DNA of 64,000 nt from Clostridiaceae bacterium. GTDB taxonomy: Bacteria; Bacillota; Clostridia; DSM-8532. Below, piece after piece: positions 17,884-28,318 of this stretch. A program made the translations under genes and the position numbers. Each line of letters begins with the position of its first letter. Position 1 is the stretch's first letter. The DNA is taken from assembly GCA_012719645.1 (NCBI GenBank), contig JAAXZX010000116.1, forward strand, positions 1 through 64,000, in the 5' to 3' direction. The notes under the pieces are model-generated. The model had not been told where the DNA came from and made no database searches. It saw only the letters and a program-made list of their open reading frames with translations.

Positions 17884-17912
17884 GGATGAAAAAACAGAAA
17901 CGGTTCATAATA
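17884..17912 (+). promoter_or_regulatory. Candidate forespore (sigma-G/sigma-F type) promoter for gpr
   Basis: GGATG (17884-17888) fits the -35 pattern G-N-A-T-R, and CATAATA (17906-17912) is a full sigma-G-type -10, separated by 17 bp. gpr is transcribed in the forespore in B. subtilis, consistent with this. Transcription would start about 35 bases before the gene. Confidence 0.55.
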
Positions 17913-17955
17913 AGCAGGGGAAAATAATTAAATCTGAGGAAAGGCATGTGTTGCT

Positions 17956-18954
17956 ATGACAAAACCAGTGAGAAGCATTCGTACAGATATGGCCGACGAA
18001 TCCCGCGCTGCAGGTCCGGGACCAAGGATGCTGCAGGAGCAGGGAGTTCAGGATGGCATCCGGGTGGAACAGGATGGAGACGATCAGGTCAGCATAACCC
18101 GGGTTCATGTAGTATCGCCTCTGGGTGAGCAGAATACCGGAAAACCCATGGGTACCTATGTAACCATGGACATGCCGGCAATCCGTGAACAAGGGAGGGA
18201 CCTCTATGAAAAAGCCTGCAGGATGCTGGCCGCAGAGCTTGAGAAAATGGTCAGGATCAATGACATGGACACCGTGCTCGTGGTGGGATTGGGCAACTGG
18301 AATGTCACTGCGGACTCCCTGGGACCCAGGGTATGCTCCCATCTCATGGTAACGCGGCATCTGCATGAATACCTGCCCGAGGAAGTGGATGACGGAGTAA
18401 GGCCGGTGTGCGCCATAGCTCCCGGTGTCCTGGGACTTACAGGGATAGAAACCGGGCATATCATCAAGGGTGTGGTGGATCAGATAAAACCGGCAATGGT
18501 AATTGCCGTTGATGCCCTGGCATCCAGGAATATGAACAGGGTAAACGCATCGGTCCAGCTGGCGAATACCGGCATTGCACCGGGTTCGGGCATAGGGAAC
18601 AAGAGGATGGCTATCGCCCAGGAAACCCTGGGAGTGCCGGTCATTGCCATAGGCATTCCCACCGTGGTGGACGCGGCTACAATCGTCAGCGACACCATTG
18701 ATCTCATGATGGACAGCATGAAAAAACAGAGTCCCCCGGACAGCGGCCTGTTCAACATGCTTTCAAATATCGATCTGGATGATAAATACCAGACAATTCT
18801 CAACTTCCTTGAGCCCTATTCCGGGAACCTGGTGGTCACACCCAAGGATGCTGATGAGATAGTTGAGTTTCTTTCCAAGATGGTGGCAAATGGCATCAAT
18901 ATGGCGCTCCACAAGAACATAGACGCCAAGGATGTGGACCGGTTCATACAGTAG
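17956..18954 (+). CDS. gpr: Gpr, germination protease for SASP
   Basis: Aspartic-type endopeptidase (family A25) that cleaves alpha/beta-type small acid-soluble spore proteins at germination. It is made in the forespore as an inactive zymogen and processed late. The 332 residues show VVGLGNWNVTADSLGPRV, the GIETGHIIKGVV region, VIAVDALASR, NTGIAPGSGIGNKR and IGIPTVVDAATIVSDT, all family signatures. The N-terminal 50 residues are the likely propeptide and less conserved. The ATG at 17956 follows GAGGAAAGG at a slightly long spacing of about 11. Its substrate family is represented by the SASP gene at 36.1 kb. Confidence 0.97.
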   Translation: MTKPVRSIRTDMADESRAAGPGPRMLQEQGVQDGIRVEQDGDDQVSITRVHVVSPLGEQNTGKPMGTYVTMDMPAIREQGRDLYEKACRMLAAELEKMVRINDMDTVLVVGLGNWNVTADSLGPRVCSHLMVTRHLHEYLPEEVDDGVRPVCAIAPGVLGLTGIETGHIIKGVVDQIKPAMVIAVDALASRNMNRVNASVQLANTGIAPGSGIGNKRMAIAQETLGVPVIAIGIPTVVDAATIVSDTIDLMMDSMKKQSPPDSGLFNMLSNIDLDDKYQTILNFLEPYSGNLVVTPKDADEIVEFLSKMVANGINMALHKNIDAKDVDRFIQ

Positions 18955-19007
18955 CGGGATGATGGCACGGAGCATAGGCGGGATCCCGTAAAAAAGGCCG
19001 TATTGCA

Positions 19008-19027
19008 GCAAAGCGGCCGGGCTTTGC
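19008..19027 (+). other. Hairpin in the gpr-amidase gap
   Basis: GCAAAGC-GGCCGG-GCTTTGC gives a 7-bp stem with a 6-base loop, flanked on both sides by GCGGGATCCC-like palindromic pieces (18979-18988 and 19026-19038). No T-run follows, so it is not a classic terminator; it may still shape the gpr 3' end. Confidence 0.4.
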
Positions 19028-19111
19028 GGGATCCCCGCGATTCAAATAACCTGACCGGACCGGCGTCCGCCATTGTTCGTTTTTCCTTTATTGGTGCATA
19101 TTGTACTTAAG

Positions 19112-19141
19112 TTGCACTATATTTTGAGTATGAATTATAGT
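19112..19141 (+). promoter_or_regulatory. Weak candidate promoter for the amidase gene
   Basis: TTGCAC (19112-19117), 18 bp, TATAGT (19136-19141) in an AT-rich stretch about 40 bases upstream of the start. The -10 is good, the -35 partial. A sporulation sigma factor cannot be excluded. Confidence 0.35.
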
Positions 19142-19182
19142 ATGATGGTTATACAGCGAAGTAACAGGAGTGATACATAATA

Positions 19183-22099
<2,917 letters not shown>

Positions 22100-22117
22100 A
22101 GGCTTTAAATCAAAACC

Positions 22118-22145
22118 ATGACAGATTTTGTACGATAAATATAAT
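22118..22145 (+). promoter_or_regulatory. Candidate sigma-A promoter for the HD-GYP gene
   Basis: ATGACA (22118-22123), 16 bp, perfect TATAAT (22140-22145), about 37 bases before the start codon. It would allow the HD-GYP and DUF881 genes to be expressed separately from ligA. Confidence 0.55.
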
Positions 22146-22182
22146 ATAGGGAAGTAACTGAGGACAAGGCAGGGGAGCCTCA

Positions 22183-23250
22183 ATGATAAGCAGGAGATTT
22201 ACCATCTCAGTGGATTCGTGCAGGCCGGGAATGCGCACCGCTGAGACCATAGTAAACAAATATGGCGCAGTCATCCTGTATGAAAATGTCACCCTTGACG
22301 AACGTGCCATCGAGAGGCTGAAGAACATGGGTATCCAGTATATTTCTGTTTTTGAGGATAGCATGCTCTCAGTGTCGGGCATGGACAGGGAATGGGCAAT
22401 AACTGATGACGGCTTCAGTTTTAATGTAAAATATGAACAGGATGTACATACCATAAAGATGATCTTTGCTGATATATCCGCCGGCAAGAGGCTGGACAAG
22501 GATATCACGGACCAGGTAGTGGACTCGATGGTCATAATGCCCCAGCAAAACAGGCATGTCGTCGATGCCGTGATGCAGACCAGGAGGATCGATGAATACA
22601 CATACTACCACTGTGTGAATGTAGCCATGCTATCCATGATGATAGCAAGGTGGATGAACCTTGATGAGTCCATGGTAAGAAAGTGTACCGAGGCGGGTCT
22701 CCTGCATGATGTGGGCAAAGCCAGGGTGCCGGTGGAAATAATCAATAAGCCGGGCAAACTGACCGAAAGCGAGTTTGAGGAGATGAAACGCCACTCGGAA
22801 TATGGCTATATGATTGCTATGCAGGACCGCAGGATTGACCCCGATGTCGCAACAGCCATTCTGACCCACCATGAGAAGGAGGACGGGAGCGGCTATCCCC
22901 TTGGCCTTACAGGCGACAAGATCAACCAGATAGCCAAGATAGTGGCGGTATCGGACATCTTTGACGCCATGACGGCAAACAGGGTGTACAAGTACAAGGA
23001 CACGCCGTTTAAAGTGTTCGAGATTATGCAGCACAGCAGTTTCGGTGTTCTTAACCCCCTGGTGCTCAACTCGTTTCTCAATAAAATGACCCATTATTAT
23101 GTCGGATCAAGAGTCAGGCTCAGCACCGGTGAAACTGCCGAAGTGGTTTTCATGAACCGGATGGATTTCTCGAAGCCGGTTGTCAGGGTTGAAGACCGTT
23201 TTATCGATCTTGCCGTAGCAAAGAAGGTTTCAATCGAGGAATTCCTGTAA
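22183..23250 (+). CDS. HD-GYP domain protein, probable c-di-GMP phosphodiesterase
   Basis: 355 residues with no membrane segment. The N-terminal ~120 residues are a variable, probably regulatory region. The C-terminal HD-GYP domain shows the metal ligands in HDVGKARVP (about residue 178), the downstream His pair in [14 protein letters not shown], and ISDIFDAMT-like [15 protein letters not shown]. The GYP signature is intact (SGYPLGLTG), so hydrolysis of c-di-GMP is likely by family rule. AGGGGAGC precedes the ATG. It is followed by the DUF881 pair; the link between them is unknown. Possible target processes in the window are the flagellar genes and the PilZ protein. Confidence 0.9.
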   Translation: MISRRFTISVDSCRPGMRTAETIVNKYGAVILYENVTLDERAIERLKNMGIQYISVFEDSMLSVSGMDREWAITDDGFSFNVKYEQDVHTIKMIFADISAGKRLDKDITDQVVDSMVIMPQQNRHVVDAVMQTRRIDEYTYYHCVNVAMLSMMIARWMNLDESMVRKCTEAGLLHDVGKARVPVEIINKPGKLTESEFEEMKRHSEYGYMIAMQDRRIDPDVATAILTHHEKEDGSGYPLGLTGDKINQIAKIVAVSDIFDAMTANRVYKYKDTPFKVFEIMQHSSFGVLNPLVLNSFLNKMTHYYVGSRVRLSTGETAEVVFMNRMDFSKPVVRVEDRFIDLAVAKKVSIEEFL

Positions 23251-23279
23251 ATCGCATTAAGGAGCAGGTTCAAACAGAT

Positions 23280-23996
23280 ATGGTGAAGACCCGCAGAGCG
23301 CTTATGTTTATTGTATTCCTCCTGTTGGGGATGCTTATATCTCTTCAGTTCAGGGGAATTATCAATAACCAGGAAAACAATATATCGGTAAGGGAGATGG
23401 CCTTAAGGCTCGAAGCCGAGGAAGCCGAAGGCAGAAAGCTTCTGGAAGAGCTGAACAGCCTTGAAACCGAATGGAGCCAGCTGCTGAACAATATTGGGAG
23501 CCGCCAGCAGGATCCTGAAATCATGGAACTGATCCGGCAGCGGGATTATGAGTATTTCCGCGCCGGTCTAACCAATGTAAAGGGAGACGGCATCGTCATC
23601 ACCATGCAGGATGCCCAGACAGCGGGCGACATGAATATCAAAGACTATATCATCCATGATGCCGATATCACCGGCATACTTAACGAACTGCGCAGCAACG
23701 GGGCAGAGGCCATATCCATAAACGGCGAGCGAATTTTGGGAACTTCCAAGCTGGTTTGCGCCGGGCCCACCATCTTCCTTAACAAGAGCCGGTATCCGCC
23801 TCCGTATGTCATCAAGGCCATCGGTGATCCCGATACCCTGTATGATGCCATTGACCAGCTTCCCAATGTCGCGGTCATGAGACTCTACGGCATCAGGATC
23901 GACATCAGGAAGGAATATGACATGATTATCGAGAAGTACCGGCTTTATGAATCGGTCAGTGAATGGCTGAGCAATCTGGAGGTGGCGACGGAGTGA
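23280..23996 (+). CDS. DUF881 family membrane-anchored protein, first copy
   Basis: 238 residues: one N-terminal membrane helix (ALMFIVFLLLGMLISLQF), a coiled-coil-like acidic stretch (about 30-75), then the DUF881 domain outside the membrane with the conserved blocks VKGDGIVITMQD, AISINGERI and PPPYVIKAIGDPD. Homologues (YlxW/YlxX type) sit near division or wall genes in Firmicutes, but no biochemical role is established. The start at 23280 has AAGGAG about 15 bases upstream, a long spacing. Its stop overlaps the GTG start of the second copy (GTGA), so the two are translationally coupled. Confidence 0.88.
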   Translation: MVKTRRALMFIVFLLLGMLISLQFRGIINNQENNISVREMALRLEAEEAEGRKLLEELNSLETEWSQLLNNIGSRQQDPEIMELIRQRDYEYFRAGLTNVKGDGIVITMQDAQTAGDMNIKDYIIHDADITGILNELRSNGAEAISINGERILGTSKLVCAGPTIFLNKSRYPPPYVIKAIGDPDTLYDAIDQLPNVAVMRLYGIRIDIRKEYDMIIEKYRLYESVSEWLSNLEVATE

Positions 23997-24691
23997 AGCT
24001 GTTTAAAACCATGGCATTAACCCTTGTTTGCCTGCTGCTCGGCATTGCCGTAGCCTGGCAGTATAACAGCGTAAATGAAAACCTGGTACTGGCCCAGTAC
24101 GAAAAGAAGAACCTCAGTCAATTGGTGGAAGAGCTTCTGCTGGAGAGGGAGAACAATGAAAGACTCCGGGCGAGGATAGAAGAGCTCCAGCAGGAAGTGG
24201 CCGCCCTGAAGGACGATGAAAACATGGACATGAAATATGTTGAGGACCTGAAACAGTCGATCCTGATGGCCAGGGTCATGGCCGGGCTGGAAACCGTGAA
24301 GGGCACCGGGCTGGTAATAACAGTGGAAAGCGGCGGACAGATAAGGGTCAGGGCCAGCCATATCCAGGAACTGCTCAATGAACTGAAGGCCTCCGATGTC
24401 CAGGCTATAAGCGTAAATGACGAGAGGATTGTGGCAACCAGCGAAGTACGTGAGGCCGGCGATTATATCATGATCAACGGCCGCCAGCTGGTCCCGCCTT
24501 ATACAATAAAGGCCATCGGCGACCCGGACAGAATGGAGAGGTCGCTGAACCTGATGGGCGGTGTTCTGTCAAAATACCAGGTTTACGATTTCAATGTAAG
24601 CCTTGAAAAGAATGATAACGTGGTAATACCGGGCGTAAGGGATGACGGGACTGTGATACGGACCGACAGGCTGACGCCGGTTGTCCCGTAA
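23993..24691 (+). CDS. DUF881 family membrane-anchored protein, second copy
   Basis: 232 residues, built like its neighbour: an N-terminal membrane helix (TMALTLVCLLLGIAVAW), a strong coiled coil (about 35-75, ERENNERLRARIEELQQEV), and a DUF881 domain with VKGTGLVITVESG, AISVNDERIV and PPYTIKAIGDPD. The start is the GTG at 23993, because CTGGAGGTGG is 8 bases upstream and the upstream frame extension has no site. The copies are clearly paralogous but diverged. A Rho-independent terminator follows 90 bases later. Confidence 0.88.
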   Translation: MKLFKTMALTLVCLLLGIAVAWQYNSVNENLVLAQYEKKNLSQLVEELLLERENNERLRARIEELQQEVAALKDDENMDMKYVEDLKQSILMARVMAGLETVKGTGLVITVESGGQIRVRASHIQELLNELKASDVQAISVNDERIVATSEVREAGDYIMINGRQLVPPYTIKAIGDPDRMERSLNLMGGVLSKYQVYDFNVSLEKNDNVVIPGVRDDGTVIRTDRLTPVVP

Positions 24692-24781
24692 GCCGCCCCT
24701 GATATATTCCATATCGGCAAACCTCTTGCAGGTCTAAGCATTTTGGCCTGTCCATGGATAATATAATATAACGGATCTATG

Positions 24782-24812
24782 GGAGTCATTTAAAATAAAT
24801 GGCTCCTTTTTT
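24782..24812 (+). terminator. Rho-independent terminator after the DUF881 pair
   Basis: GGAGTCATTT (24782-24791) pairs with AAATGGCTCC (24797-24806) with one wobble, a 5-base loop and a six-T run. It ends the ligA/HD-GYP/DUF881 unit before pdaA. Confidence 0.85.
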
Positions 24813-24899
24813 CAGGTCGAAATTGCGCTGCGCAACGCCAGGAACCGACTGGAATTTGCCCGGCGCAAAACTGCCGTTCCATGGTGGGGGTGTGCCGTA

Positions 24900-25793
24900 T
24901 TGAAGGATATCAGCCGTTTGTTCGCAATAGTTGTTATCGCCGTCATGCTGGTCCTTACGCTGCGCATGGTTATAATGGCTGAAAGAAGCGAATACGCCGT
25001 TGATTTCGGGGAAGAAATATCCAGCCTTCTGGCTGACAGCCCCGAAATTATTATTCCGGATACTGCCGCAGCGAAAGGCGTTGATGGAAACAGCCTCCTT
25101 CGATGGGGGATTGTTCTGGGCGGACCCGGCAGGCAGCCGAAGCCCGACCCGGGAACTCCTGAACTCCTGAGAAAGTATAACAGTCTTTATGTGGGAAATA
25201 CGGATGAAAAGACGATATACCTCACATTCGACGAAGGCTATGAGATGGGGTATACCGGAAAGATACTCGATGTGCTGTATGAGAACGAGGTCAACGCGAT
25301 TTTCTTTATTACGGGCCCCTATCTTGAAAAGCACCATGAACTTGTCAGAAGGATGCTGGACGAAGGGCATGCGGTGGGCAACCATACCGTAAGCCATAAG
25401 AGCCTGCCCACCTTGAGCGATGAGGAGATAGAAAAGGAAACCACGGACCTGGACCGGAGATTTTATGAGAGATTCGGAAGGAATATGGTCTTCCTGAGGC
25501 CACCGAAGGGGGAGTACAATGAAAGAACCCTTAAGGTGACATCGGAACTGGGATATGTGAATGTTTTCTGGAGCTTTGCCTACAATGACTGGAACACCTC
25601 GAACCAGAAGGGCTGGGAGTACGCCTTCAATAAAGTCACAAACAACCTCCATAACGGGGCCATCCTGCTTTTGCACGCGGTGTCGTCCGACAACGCCGAG
25701 GCGCTGGACGCCATCATAAAGGAAGCCCGAAGGCAAGGGTACGAGTTTGGCGATGTTTTTGACCTTGAAGAAATGGCATGGAGGGAGAACTGA
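24900..25793 (+). CDS. pdaA: PdaA-type muramic-delta-lactam N-deacetylase
   Basis: Polysaccharide deacetylase of the NodB family that makes the muramic-delta-lactam of spore cortex after amidase action. The 297 residues start with a membrane anchor or signal (IVVIAVMLVLTLRMVIMA); the NodB domain from about residue 100 has LTFDEGYEMGYT, the metal-binding NHTVSH, the FLRPPKGEYN arginine motif and HAVSSDNAEALD. The block FWSFAYNDWNTSNQKGWEYA is characteristic of PdaA rather than generic deacetylases. The only in-frame start fitting the GGTGGGGGTG site is a TTG at 24900. The usual second Asp of motif 1 is Glu here. The stop overlaps the yqfC start (TGATG). Confidence 0.92.
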   Translation: MKDISRLFAIVVIAVMLVLTLRMVIMAERSEYAVDFGEEISSLLADSPEIIIPDTAAAKGVDGNSLLRWGIVLGGPGRQPKPDPGTPELLRKYNSLYVGNTDEKTIYLTFDEGYEMGYTGKILDVLYENEVNAIFFITGPYLEKHHELVRRMLDEGHAVGNHTVSHKSLPTLSDEEIEKETTDLDRRFYERFGRNMVFLRPPKGEYNERTLKVTSELGYVNVFWSFAYNDWNTSNQKGWEYAFNKVTNNLHNGAILLLHAVSSDNAEALDAIIKEARRQGYEFGDVFDLEEMAWREN

Positions 25794-26110
25794 TGAAGCG
25801 GGCCAGGAAAGAAACGGATAAAGACAGGAAACCCAGGCGGGGCATACTGGGCATAGGAGAAAAACTGGCTGAGTTGTTCGAGCTTCCCCCGGACATGTTT
25901 GGGAACAGGCCCAAGGTCACTGCTGTGGGCAGGGGAGAAGTGCTGATTGAAAACTTCAAGGGGATCATGGACTTCCAGGAGGGCATGGTGCGCATAAACA
26001 CCAGTACGGGCGTCATAAGGATAACCGGAAGCGGGATAACCATAAAGGAGATTACAAACGAATCCGTCATTATCGGCGGAAAGATATCCAATATTGATTA
26101 TGACGCGTAA
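25793..26110 (+). CDS. yqfC: YqfC family sporulation protein
   Basis: About 105 residues: a very basic N-terminus followed by a beta-rich domain (KVTAVGRGEVLIENFKGI ... TGVIRITGSGITIKEITNESVIIGGKI) typical of YqfC/YabP proteins. YabP-type proteins take part in spore coat or cortex assembly and are mother-cell expressed; YqfC has no known activity. The ATG at 25793 overlaps the pdaA stop and follows GGAGGGAG. Always found next to yqfD, as here. Confidence 0.9.
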   Translation: MKRARKETDKDRKPRRGILGIGEKLAELFELPPDMFGNRPKVTAVGRGEVLIENFKGIMDFQEGMVRINTSTGVIRITGSGITIKEITNESVIIGGKISNIDYDA

Positions 26111-26134
26111 AGCTGCGGCGAGCAGGAAGCGGGT

Positions 26135-27340
26135 GTGGCAGCGCTTATGTTTCTGGTTCATCTGTGGAATTATATCAGAGGATATGTTATTATTATTGCA
26201 AAAGGCGGCGTCGAGCGGTTTATTAATATCTGCACCAGAAGGCAGATTCTGTTGTGGGACATAACCAGGCAAGACAGCGACTCGGTGGTTATGAAGGCCA
26301 GCCTGAGAGGGTTTATGCTGATGCGCCCGGCCGCCCGGAAATCGGGATGCCGGATCCGCATAATGAAAAAATGCGGGTTACCCTTTCTGCTGAACCGATT
26401 CCGAAGAAGACAGGGCTTCAAGGCCGGATTGATTTTCTTTGCCGTATTGATTGTCCTCTTTACCTCCATGATATGGGAAATTGAGATCGAAGGCTGCAGC
26501 GGGGATGTTGCCCGGCAGATCATGAAGGTACTGGAGGATCGGAACATCGGAAGAGGAAGCTTTAAGATGGGGCTTGATCCCAGGAGTATTGCCTCCGATA
26601 TCCAGATGAACGTGGATGAAGTTGCCTGGGCGGGGGTGCATATCCAGGGCGTGAAAATGACCATTTCGGTCCGGAATATAACACCCAGGCCCGAGGTGGT
26701 GGATGAAAGCCAGTACTGCAACCTGGTAGCCGAGAGGGATGGGTTGATAACAAAGGTAGAGGTACTGGCAGGAACATTGAAAGTCAGGGAAGGCGATACT
26801 GTAACCAAGGGCCAGTTGCTGGTTTCGGGAACGCTGGAATCGCAGAAACCGGAGTTTGGCGCCAAAAATGTGCATGCCCTGGGAAGGATTACGGCAAGGA
26901 CCTGGTATGAAACGAAGGTACTCCTGTCGTACGAGTATACAAAACGCATACGGACAGGGAGGACGCATGAGAATACCTATATACGGATTTTAAACATGAA
27001 GATCGGGCTTTTTGGAAACCGTGAGGCCTTTGAGATGTATGACAGCGTATCCTATGACAAAATGGTGAAAGGCCCTTTCAATACGGAGATTCCCATAGGC
27101 CTGACCGTGGAAAAACTTTATGAGGTGGAAGAAAAAAAGGTAAGGCTGTCAGCCGAGGAGGCTGAGGCCTTCGCGCTGGAGAAGGCAAGGCTGGCTCTGA
27201 GCAGGGAACTGTCGCCGGACTGCAAGGTACTGGACGAAAGGGTGAACATTCTGAAAAGTGAAACCGGTGATGCCTGGCTGCAGCTCATCGTTGAGTGCGA
27301 GGAGGATATAGCCGGCCGGGAACCATTGGGAGGAGATTGA
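26135..27340 (+). CDS. yqfD: YqfD, sporulation membrane protein
   Basis: 401 residues with one strong membrane helix (about 92-112, GLIFFAVLIVLFTSMIWEIEI); most of the protein is predicted outside the cytoplasm. The N-terminal 90 residues form a cytoplasmic ferredoxin-like region, and there are lipoyl/HlyD-like segments (GLITKVEVLAGTLKVREGDTV). YqfD is required for efficient sporulation in B. subtilis, under sigma-E, with unknown mechanism. The start is GTG 26135 (AGGAAG 5 bases before) or ATG 26147. phoH follows with no gap. Confidence 0.92.
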   Translation: MAALMFLVHLWNYIRGYVIIIAKGGVERFINICTRRQILLWDITRQDSDSVVMKASLRGFMLMRPAARKSGCRIRIMKKCGLPFLLNRFRRRQGFKAGLIFFAVLIVLFTSMIWEIEIEGCSGDVARQIMKVLEDRNIGRGSFKMGLDPRSIASDIQMNVDEVAWAGVHIQGVKMTISVRNITPRPEVVDESQYCNLVAERDGLITKVEVLAGTLKVREGDTVTKGQLLVSGTLESQKPEFGAKNVHALGRITARTWYETKVLLSYEYTKRIRTGRTHENTYIRILNMKIGLFGNREAFEMYDSVSYDKMVKGPFNTEIPIGLTVEKLYEVEEKKVRLSAEEAEAFALEKARLALSRELSPDCKVLDERVNILKSETGDAWLQLIVECEEDIAGREPLGGD

Positions 27341-28318
27341 TTGGAAGCAGTTGTGGAAAAGGTTATAATCGTGAACGACCCAAGAGAAGCAGCCGATGTT
27401 TTCGGGGAGTATGACCGGAATGTCAGGCTTATAGAAGACAGGTTAGGTGTAAAAATAACCAATCGCAACAACGAAATCAGGATATCAGGGTTTGAGAGCA
27501 AAACGGAAACAGCCTATGACATACTGAAAAAACTGATTGCCATATCCGGAGGAGGAGACCCTGTTTCGGAACAGAACGTACGTTATCTGCTTGATCTGAG
27601 CAATGAGGAACTGAACAACGGAGAACTCCCGCTGGACCTGGTCTGCGTCACATACCGCGGGAAGCCGGTGAAATCCAAGACCTTCGGACAGAAAAGGTAT
27701 ATTGAAGCCTTGCGCAAATACCCCATCGTATTTGGAATAGGCCCTGCCGGGACGGGCAAGACCTTTCTTGCCGTAGCCCAGGCTGTCAAGTCTTTCCGTG
27801 AGAAGATGGTGAGCAGGATCATTCTGACCCGTCCTGCCGTTGAGGCCGGGGAGAGGCTTGGCTTTCTTCCGGGAGATCTCCAGAACAAGGTTGATCCTTA
27901 CTTAAGGCCGCTCTATGATGCCATGTATCACATCATGGGGCCCGATGCCTTCCATAGCAATATGGAAAAGGGAGCCATAGAAATCGCACCCCTTGCATAT
28001 ATGAGGGGGAGAACGCTTGATGATTCGTTCATCATCCTTGACGAAGCCCAGAATACCACACCGGAGCAGATGAAGATGTTCCTGACCAGGATCGGGGCAG
28101 GGTCAAGGGCGGTGATAACCGGGGATGTGACCCAGGTGGATCTTCCCGGCGACAAGAAGTCAGGTTTGATTGAAGCGCAGCGCATCCTTTCGGATGTGGA
28201 AGGTCTCGCTTTTGTCATGCTTTCCGAAAAGGACGTGGTGCGTCATGAACTGGTCCAGAGGATTATCAGGGCATATGAGCGTTATGAAAAGGCACATGGC
28301 AGCAGGCGTGACAAATAA
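27341..28318 (+). CDS. PhoH family ATPase (PhoH/YqfE-like)
   Basis: 325-residue P-loop ATPase related to the helicase-like PhoH group, which acts in RNA metabolism and is usually linked to ybeY. The N-terminal ~110 residues include a KH-like region (RLGVKITNRNNEIRISG). The ATPase has Walker A GPAGTGKTF (about residue 136), Walker B IILDEAQN (about 230) and RAVITGDVTQVD. The start is a TTG at 27341, touching the yqfD stop and preceded by GGAGGAG at 5 bases. It lies in the conserved yqfC-yqfD-phoH-pgpH-ybeY-dgkA order. Confidence 0.95.
   Translation: MEAVVEKVIIVNDPREAADVFGEYDRNVRLIEDRLGVKITNRNNEIRISGFESKTETAYDILKKLIAISGGGDPVSEQNVRYLLDLSNEELNNGELPLDLVCVTYRGKPVKSKTFGQKRYIEALRKYPIVFGIGPAGTGKTFLAVAQAVKSFREKMVSRIILTRPAVEAGERLGFLPGDLQNKVDPYLRPLYDAMYHIMGPDAFHSNMEKGAIEIAPLAYMRGRTLDDSFIILDEAQNTTPEQMKMFLTRIGAGSRAVITGDVTQVDLPGDKKSGLIEAQRILSDVEGLAFVMLSEKDVVRHELVQRIIRAYERYEKAHGSRRDK

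Noticed and set aside
18955-19182. Terminator after gpr
   Set aside because: Hairpins are present but no T-run follows any of them, so only a neutral hairpin is recorded.
24750-24781. Promoter at the TATAAT-like run after the DUF881 genes
   Set aside because: No -35 at usable distance, and any transcript would meet the terminator within about 10-20 bases.
24786-25736. 316-codon open frame on the minus strand
   Set aside because: Antisense to pdaA, which has full catalytic motifs; no ribosome site or domain.
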